Shown: in pieces, positions 56,706 through 64,000 of the stretch
Numbering within the stretch: position 1 is the first letter of the stretch
Layout: each line of letters starts with the position of its first letter
Assembly: GCA_951804985.1 (NCBI GenBank)
Contig: OX638133.1
Location: 77,506,367 to 77,570,366 of the forward strand
Reading direction: 5' to 3'
DNA length: 64,000 nt
DNA from: Dryomyza anilis
Lineage: Eukaryota; Arthropoda; Insecta; Diptera; Dryomyzidae
Notes under the pieces: generated by a model
Seen by the model: only the letters and a program-made list of their open reading frames with translations
Database searches by the model: none
Told to the model about the DNA's origin: nothing
Translations under genes and position numbers: made by a program

Positions 56706-57042
56706 CACGTTAAGACAAATGAAGTTGTTATCAACTCAACTGGCGACTAATGAATGTTGTTGAAAAAGTTGACACAATAGGATTTTCTGTGAACAATATA
56801 AACATCAGATTGGTTGGATAATATGGTGCATGTGGGTGGGTTTTTATTGTATTTAAGTTTGCAGAAAGTTTACTGAGTTTTAGATCAAATTTTGCGTATT
56901 TTATAATTTTTTAAATATTTTTTAAATTGAGTTTTTTGCTTTGTATTTTATTCTAAGGAGTTCCACAAAGCAATACAAGTTTTTAAGTTTTTAGATTTTA
57001 GGCAAAAAATTTAAGTTTTTAATTTCAATAAAATGAAAATTC

Positions 57043-57790
57043 AACAAAATTTCAATTTTTCACTAAAAAATCAATTTTTCACTAAAAAATCAAATTTTCA
57101 CTAAAAAATCAATTTTTCACCAAAAATTCAATTTTTCACTAAAAATTCAAATTTTCACTAAAAATTCAATTTTTCACTAAAAATTCAATTTTTCACTAAA
57201 AATTCAATTTTTCACTAAAAATTCAATTTTTCATTATAAATTCAATTTGTCACTAATAATTCAATTTTTCACCAAAAATTCAATTTTGAACTAAAAATTA
57301 AATTTTTCACTAAAAATTCAATTTTTCACTAAAAATTAAATTTTTCACTAAAAATTCAAATTTTCACTAAAAATTCAAATTTTCACTAAAAAATCAATTT
57401 TTCACTAAAAAATCAATTTTTCACTAAAAATTCAATTTTTCACTAAAAATTCAATTTTTCACTAAAAATTCAATTTTTCACTAAAAATTCAATTTTTCAC
57501 TAAAAATTCAATTTTTCACTAAAAATTCAATTTTTCACTAAAAATTCAATTTTTCACTAAAAATTCAATTTTTCACTAAAAATTCAATTTTTCACTAAAA
57601 ATTCAATTTTTCACTAAAAATTCAATTTTTCACTAAAAATTCAATTTTTCACTAAAAATTCAATTTTTCACTAAAAATTCAATTTGTCACTAAAAATTCA
57701 ATTTGTCACTAAAAATTCAATTTGTCACTAAAAATTCAATTTTTCACTAAAAATTCAATTTTCATTAAACATTAAATTTTTCACAAAAAC
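57043..57790 (-). repeat. 19-bp minisatellite M2 (TCAATTTTTCACTAAAAAT)
   Basis: About 38-39 copies of a very homogeneous 19-bp unit. Variants (CAAATTTTCAC, TTTGTCAC, AAAAAATC) cluster toward the ends. Its reverse complement is 17/19 identical to the M1 unit at 50.6 kb, so I list it on the minus strand relative to M1. Confidence 0.92.
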
Positions 57791-58448
57791 ATTTCATTAG
57801 AGATATGATTTTCACTAAAAAAAAAATAACATTTTTCACTAATGATTCCATTTTTCACTGAAAAGTATATATGTATTTATCAAAAGTCAATTTTCTCTTA
57901 AATTAAATTTTGCGTTAAATTTAAATTTTTTACTAGAACTTAATTAACCGAATTAGAAGTCATTCGTTTAAAGTGTCGAAAATAAGGTTTATGAACATTA
58001 ACGCTGTATTTAAGTCCGACATATGTGTCGGTCATCATGAAACTGAACAAAATAATCAAATTCCAGAAAAATCTCATAATCATCCCTGAGTGATGAGAAA
58101 GAATGTTTTCTTCAATATCGTCAGGGTAGTAGAAATAAATACACTTCATAAAAAAACATATGAAAAAGAAGGCCTATTCTAATGAAAATTTAAATTTCTA
58201 AAAGAACTGACGCACGTAAATGTTTGCGAAAAAGATCTGTATAAGAATCGAAGAACATTGAACAATGTGAAGAAAAAAGAGATATTACAAAAATCAGAAT
58301 AAAAAAATTTAAGATAAAGGATCGTATAATTCTAATAAGTTCCATTAGGAAAAATTAAAAAATTAAGAATGTTTTAAAACATTTTTTTTATTACATTTTA
58401 TGGACCACTTAGAAAACGACCTTGCTATGTATGATATACACTTGATTG

Positions 58449-58540
58449 AAAAATAAAAATCATTATCAGGTTAATAAAATTTGCAACTTTTAAAATAAAA
58501 ATCATTATCAGGTTAATAAAATTCGCAACTTTTGCAAATT
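58449..58540. repeat. ~49-bp tandem duplication
   Basis: AAAATAAAAATCATTATCAG followed by GTTAATAAAATTYGCAACTTTT occurs twice in a row with one substitution. A recent slippage-type duplication. Confidence 0.85.
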
Positions 58541-59552
58541 TTTGCACGGATTATAATCATGATTTTCAACAGGAGCACAAAATATGTAGAAAGTAACAAG
58601 AGCAAAAACTTATAAATCGAATCGAAAATGTTACCTGGTAATAAATAAAACAATAAACAAAAGAACTCTTTCGGAAAGTAGAATTTTCTTTTACGAGAAT
58701 TTTAAGATATCTCTATTGTTTGGAAGATTTTATTGGTAAACACACAACAATTCAGACTTCAATGAAAAGAAAATGCTTCAGAGTTTTCAAAAGGAAATTA
58801 TAGGCTTAAAACAGTTTCATGTAATATATCAGTCATACAGATCTGAAGATCGTGAATACCAAAGAAAATCGTATATTGTAAGAAATATTTGTTTTTTAAG
58901 GAAATGTTAAATAAGAAAAGTCTATTGTCGTACAATAAATATGGTTGGAAAATATATAGTTACAGATTATTTTATATTTTTTGTGAAATTAGAAGAGTAA
59001 AGGATTGTAAAAAGAAGACACTTTACTTGAATTGGAACAGGCGAACATCAAATTAAACACAATACAAGATGCTCAGAAAAATCTTACCAAACTAAAATAC
59101 AGAAAATCTCATTATCATCCCTTGAGTAAAACTGCGCAAAGAAAATCCTCTTCGATTTTGTCAGGGTAGCATATATAGCTACACGATATAAGAAACAAAA
59201 GAAAATCTTCTTCGATTTCGTCAGGGTATCAGCAATAGCTATACGATATGAAAAACATTTGGAAAAGAAGGAAAATCTGATTTTTTTGAAAGAACTGATG
59301 CAGACGATAAATGTTGAATTAAAAACAATCTGATTATAGAAAAATCTCGAGAAAAAAGACAGAAATATCGAAATAGCATAATTATCCCCTATGAATAATA
59401 TTCGAACCTGTTGGTCTTCACATTTTGTAAATATAAATTTACGTTATAAATATTTAAGGTACATTTATAAAAAGAAGAGGTAGAATTTTTGAAATACCTA
59501 TCATTCTAAGTTTATGATATTAAGTTCTCAAACTTGCTGAAGTAAACCAATA

Positions 59553-60411
59553 CACTCAGAAGAAAATGTACCATTAAGTACTTTATGGTATGACCATTGA
59601 TCTTATGGTTCATGTATTAATAGTTTTTTCTTTTTAAATCAAAAGTTTTCTAATTAATTCAATAGTATTTGAAAAATTCACTACCATAAATTTAAATATT
59701 TCAATATTATTATTTTAAATAGAATAAATACTGTTGTTTTAATGGTTTCCTCCTATAATAATAAACGTGGTGTAAAAAAACATAAAACGAATACAAACAT
59801 GTTCGTTTTGTGCGTCATTCTGCATGTTTACTCAAAATGGTCGCATGTTTTTTTTTGTAATAATCCACATTATTAAACGCGACATTGGTAAGGACTCAAT
59901 GTATTTAATGTAAATTATATTTATATATTTATATTTTTATTTATTACAGAAAATAAATAATACATCGAACTTCTATTATGGCAACGGACTCGAAAATAAC
60001 TGCAGACTCAAGTACTACAATCAATTATTGGAAACCAAAGCAAACATTATATGTGTTATAACCTTTTGCAGGAAGAAGTGTCTCTTTATGTGTGTGTTGT
60101 AAAAGTGATTATCAATTTCGACATTTAAATACAATAAATTAACTAAAATACATTTTTCTTTTAATAAATTATTAGGAAAATGTAATTCGACTTTAGCATA
60201 AAATTAATAATGCCTATCATTAAATTTGTATAGGTCTTTCTTATTGTAATTAAAATATCACATTTTAAAATTTATGGTATAACCACACATTGTATTAACA
60301 GTTTCAATATTACTGAACTAATGGGGCGCATCCTATTGACCAATTTTAATGGTATAAATTATTGTTTTTCTATTGAAATACTATCAATTTACCATGATTT
60401 TTTTCTGGGTG
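59553..60411 (+). mobile_element. TIR element Z, copy 2 (uninterrupted)
   Basis: 859 bp, CACTCAGAAGAAAATGTACC start and TTTTTTTCTGGGTG end, TA on both outer sides, collinear with 18.56-19.41 kb. The right arm contains ATTGACCAATTTTAATGG, the complement of the word shared with the short MITE W. It carries the leader intron and start codon of a transposase gene but no full frame. Confidence 0.8.
59750..60061 (+). pseudogene. 5' exon, intron and start codon remnant of the Z transposon gene, copy 2
   Basis: The donor ATTG|GTAAGGAC (59888) and the acceptor TATTTATTACAG (ends 59949) enclose a 62-nt intron. The ATG at 59978 opens MATDSKITADSSTTINYWKP, then seven more residues and a stop. Copy 1 at 18.9 kb keeps donor, acceptor and ATG but has a 12-nt shorter coding stretch in the same place. 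The peptide start is Thr/Ser-rich and too short to classify. It is what remains of an internally deleted transposase gene. Confidence 0.6.
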
Positions 60412-61000
60412 TACCATATAAGAACTATAAATTGGAGTGTCAATACAATTTGTTTATAAAATATTCGTAATTAAAGATCCAATAAGTATTGTGTTCATTT
60501 TTAAGACATTCTAAGTTCCAGTATTTTCATAAGACATTTCAAAAGGATCTCATATCAATGATCATGCAACTCGTTGAGAAAATGTGACAAAAATTATATA
60601 TCATAAATCTTAATCATCCCTTGAAGACAACGTTGAAAAGAAAATGTTCTTCAATTTTATTAGGATAACAGAAATAGCAATATGATTCAAGAAAATTGAA
60701 AAGTCAGACATATTTCAAAAGAACATCAAGACGCTAGAAAGTTACGCAGGTAGACGCAAAAGAAGGAAAAAGATCAATGATTTTACTGAAGAAATACTTG
60801 AGCAGTTTGGTTCGTGTTTGAAAAACGTTGGTTTACATTTAAAATGGTAACTTTATAATACTAAACACAATAACATTCGTTCAGTAAAGTTTACATAAAA
60901 ATTCGTACACAGAGAGAAATGATAAAGTTCGAACTTTTAGTGTAAAGATTTGGAGAATTAAAGGGACGATACTTAAATTAAAAGTGAATTTTTGAAATTT

Positions 61001-61788
61001 AAAATATAATAAGAATTATGAATATAAAATTAATACTACTCAACACTATTCAATATTAAAATTAGTTTTAACAATTAAAAGAAATATTTCGTATAAGATT
61101 TTGGGTAAACAAATTACGAATAGAATTGTATTATTTTTATTGTAAGTAGTGAGTGAAATGAGGCCTTCAAATTACAATAGCAATTCCCAGTCAAAATAAC
61201 CACAGCTATTAATATAGGGTAGACTGAAGATAAGTTGGAAACGTTTTGATCTGCTTTCAAAAAAAATACATATACATTTTTTTTTATATATTTTTGATAA
61301 GTGTTTGTGCATTCTTTCAAAATCACTCATTCTTGGACCTCATGAAAAATCCTGGGGTAATGTGGGAAATATTAAAAACTTTACAAACATGCAAATAATT
61401 TGATATTTATGTATTGTTGTTTCTTTATTTAAAACATAAACAATATTAATACATTCAGAATATATAAAAAAATAAATGTAATGAACAAAAAGATTTATGA
61501 TAAAGAACAAAATTTTAATTTTAAATTAAAATAAATAAGCAAATTAGCTTATTTATTTTAATTTAAAACGTCTACATTGCACACTTCTTGAAAGCAAAAA
61601 CCACCACTTTAGAAAACTCGGAAAAATTGTGTTGGGTAGTGTAATTAAGAATATAATAATTTTCAAAAATAGGTGTTTAATTATAAATTATTACCTTTCT
61701 TATATTTTTTTATAAAAATTTGAACTTTGCTTGTGGTATATCGAAATTTGGTGAATTTACCTTATGCCTACCAACATATATATACAAG
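61001..61788. other. AT-rich sequence, no gene seen
   Basis: Nothing supportable. Confidence 0.4.
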
Positions 61789-61796
61789 ACCATAAC

Positions 61797-62590
61797 TAGA
61801 GATGGGCGCGTGCCTGTTTTTGATGACACGGACACGCACGGGCACGCCGATAGGTGACACGCACGAGCACGAGCCCGACGAGTAAATTTACTGGCACGCA
61901 TGAGCAGCACGATAAAACACGGGATTTTAAAAGACACGAAGAAACACGGAAAAACACGACAAAACACTAAATAAGCACGGAAAGACCTAAAAAAGCAAGC
62001 GAAATTTGAAAAATAATACCGGAACTGTTTAAATTTTTGAAACCAGAATCGTTATTAAAAATGTGTTGAACGGGAACGGGAATCGGAACATATATATTTT
62101 TCTGGTTGGAATCAGTACCGCTCTATATCGGAACCAGAACCGAAACAGATATTATAGTCCCTGTCAGGGAACACAAAGAACCGGAATCGGAACCGTTATT
62201 AAAAATGTATGGAACCGGACTCGAAAACCATTTAATTTGTTGGTTGAAACCGGAATCGGAACCACAATTTTAAAAATCTTGGAATCCGAACCGGAACCGA
62301 ATTTCCAATAGGTTTTTGTCCCTGTAATAAATAATTCAAAAATTAAGTTTTATTCTCTTAAATCCATAAGTAAAACTAAAACAACAGATTTTTAAGAAAA
62401 GGTTAAAATACCAAGGGTTTCTTTTAAATTGGGGTAGAAACTATAAAAAAAAATTTAATGGGCGCGTGCCTGATTTTGGAGGCACGGACACGCACGGGCA
62501 CGACAGCAACTAGCTCACATGGAGATTTGCACGCACGAACTCAGATTTTCGGGCGTGACACGAAAAAAGGACGGCATGGACCCATCTCTA
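61797..62590. mobile_element. hAT element with perfect 8-bp target duplication and GCACG subterminal repeats
   Basis: The ends TAGAGATGGGCGCGTGCC and the complement of GGCATGGACCCATCTCTA form imperfect TIRs. ACCATAAC flanks both sides exactly (61789-61796, 62591-62598), the 8-bp target duplication of hAT elements. Both ends are packed with CACG/GCACG words (more than 15 on the left), likely transposase-binding repeats. The middle is occupied by a second hAT-like fragment. No transposase remains, so it depends on one supplied elsewhere. The near-perfect duplication suggests recent movement. Confidence 0.88.
62018..62328. mobile_element. hAT-like debris with GGAACCGGAATCGGAACC repeats, U copy 2
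   Basis: Nested in the hAT element above. The right end is TTTTTGTCCCTG, and a GTCCCTG|TCAGGGAAC junction lies in the middle (about 62158-62171), so it looks like two units joined end to end. Inverted relative to the copy at 46.1 kb. The left end is missing. Confidence 0.65.
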
Positions 62591-62598
62591 ACCATAAC

Positions 62599-63130
62599 CT
62601 TCAACAACAACAATAACACAAAACCAACAAACATCACCTTCAACTTCACCACTTTTAGAACGCCATTACCAACACTATCAGCACTACCAACATCATTCGA
62701 ACAACCAACATCATTCAACCGACCAACCAACCGACCATTCAGCCATCCAACCACCTCTCGTAAACTGCGACGTTGCAATAATGAAATGTTGGCTTGCATT
62801 TTTTGCATCAATTTTTTGCACAAAATGTTTGCAAATATAAAAAAAAATATAACTCAAGGTTGCAGGCAGCAGGAAGCAAAATAAATAATGACTTTTCACA
62901 CACACACACACAGCGAGAGAGAGACTGCCACATAAATGCACAACGTTGCATACTTTTTGGCGTCCTCGCAATGCGCTGCGTTATGGCCGCTGATTTGCTT
63001 GCGTAGCGCGTTCATCGCAGATACATTTGAAAATTGAATTGAAAACGAATTGGATTTGGCGGTTACATGCGTCAGCAGCGCGGGCAGGCAGTCAGCCACC
63101 AACCGCAAGTTAAGAAATTTCGTTATTTTT
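62599..63130. other. Less repetitive island with CA/GA microsatellite
   Basis: An (ACCAACC)-rich stretch, then (CA)n(GA)n at 62898-62925, then balanced sequence with AACGTTGCATACTTTTTGGC (extends to CGT; 62942-62963). Overlapping frames on both strands (62515-63108) show no domain. Confidence 0.45.
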
Positions 63131-64000
63131 ACAAAATTTCATTTGCTTTTTGCCAATTTTTATTGATCGCATTTTAGCATTTTATTTGCTTGTTGATTTG
63201 TATCCGTTTAATTTTTTTTGTTCATTTTCATTTTTATTGCGCGCTCTTTTAAGCGTTTTTCATTGGTAAATCTTTTGCTATTTTATTAGTCTGGCTTTTA
63301 GGCTTTTAAGTTGATTTTCTAATTTTAAATATGTTTGCCATAAACGTTTTATATTTTAGCAGCTGAGTCACGTTCTTTATGTGCCTTCGATTTTTTTTTG
63401 TTGATATATTTGATTTGTGCAACATTCATTATTTATGGCAAATGATTTTTTATAGCTCAGAGAAAAGGTCAAAGTTTCAACTGAACGCATTTAAAAATAC
63501 TACAAACGAAATCAAATGTAAAAATAAAAAAAAATACAAAATATTATCTAAAATACAGCTTAGTTAGTTTGCCTTGTAAAAAAACTGCATTTGTAATAAA
63601 AACAAAAAATAAATAAAATCCCAAGGGCAAACATCATGCCAATCAAAATATGCATATTTTATGCAATGCAAAAATTTCAGTAATTTCTTTTTTTTTATAA
63701 AATTGCAGTAAAATAAAATTTTAATATTGCACGTAGAGAAAAAATCATACACACAGAATACAGATTTGTTGCGCCAACCATCTTTGCCCAACCAACTATT
63801 TCGGTTGTTAAACGCTTCGGTCGGTTCTAATTGTCAAAACTAATAGAATTCTAGTTTGGACTACAACCAATTTCCAAATGTTTTGGAGCAATTTAGTACA
63901 GTTTTAGAACCATTGGGAGTGTGTATAGGCTAATAATATTTCAAGCGCCAACCGAATATGGCAATTCTGTCAAAAAATGTGTTACTACACTTTCTCCAAT
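63131..64000. other. AT-rich sequence to the window edge
   Basis: No supported gene. GCGCCAACC words at 63.77 and 63.95 kb hint at another repeat cut by the edge. Confidence 0.4.

Larger units (their letters stand above)
57940..61000. repeat. Diverged long repeats with GATTTCGTCAGGGTA motif
   Basis: A segment of about 90 bp (TCATCCCTTGAG..AAAGAAAATCTTCTTCGATTTCGTCAGGGTA..AATAGC) appears near 58078, 59108, 59206 (partial) and 60610, each followed by an AAAGAACTGATGC-like segment. It suggests an old tandem or segmental duplication with units of roughly 0.65-1.0 kb once the Z element is removed. No coding sense was found on either strand. Confidence 0.55.

Noticed and set aside
57043..57790. 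CRISPR-like array
   Set aside because: The repeats are contiguous 19-bp units without unique spacers in a eukaryotic AT-rich background; this is a minisatellite.
62515..63108. Frames of 102 (-), 121 (+), 86 (-), 70 (+) and 70 (-) codons
   Set aside because: They overlap each other on both strands, include part of a hAT element and a CA/GA microsatellite, and show no domain.

Overview
The window looks like nuclear DNA from a higher fly (Diptera, Brachycera; a calliphorid- or muscid-like species is my guess). It is very AT-rich and has no bacterial gene organisation. It is crowded with dipteran transposable elements, including mini-me/Helentron-type elements with a core ending CTTGATCAGCAT followed by (GTCY)n. 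I find no complete host protein-coding gene, rRNA or functional tRNA. The open frames longer than about 60 codons are shadows of low-complexity DNA or pieces of transposons. The window is best read as intergenic or large-intron DNA.

Layout. 1-2.2 kb: a LINE reverse-transcriptase fragment, then a Helentron-like element (family B) carrying a nested family-A element and a tRNA-derived SINE. 3.3-6.0 kb: AT minisatellite, inverted-repeat elements and decayed tandem repeats. 6.3-9.6 kb: two B elements in opposite orientation around a duplicated 0.85-kb block. 10.5-11.8 kb: a foldback-like element whose long inverted repeats are built from ~29-bp subrepeats. 12.4-14.4 kb: a dead mariner transposase and a tandem duplication that truncated a B element. 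18.3-20.2 kb: two TA-flanked elements, one preserving a 5'-UTR intron and start codon and carrying a nested A element. 21.8-24.6 kb: degenerate repeats around a TIR element that contains a LINE tail. 26.4-28.8 kb: a hAT MITE with its target duplication, then a deleted Ty1/copia element. 31.7-32.4 kb: a Gypsy integrase/LTR remnant. 36-47 kb: SINEs, two ATACAGGGTG elements each invaded by a family-A element, and hAT debris. 50.5-52.2 and 57.0-57.8 kb: related 19-bp minisatellites in opposite orientation. 54-55.3 kb: a tandem duplication and its flanking repeat. 57.9-61 kb: diverged repeats with a second intron-bearing element. 61.8-62.6 kb: a hAT element with a perfect 8-bp target duplication.

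Between these lie less repetitive, somewhat GC-richer islands (about 24.7-25.6, 35.1-35.4, 37.1-37.5, 40.2-40.8, 44.9-45.6, 49.7-50.3, 56.0-56.6 and 62.6-63.1 kb). They are candidates for conserved non-coding or regulatory DNA. Two of them share an exact 22-bp motif and a third has a close reverse-strand relative.

The elements do not form a pathway. What they record is a history: Helentron-like families A and B share their 3' terminus, so the same machinery probably mobilised both, and neither has a Rep/helicase frame here. The SINE needs a LINE partner that is not recognisable in the window. Nesting, target duplications and duplication breakpoints give a partial order of events.
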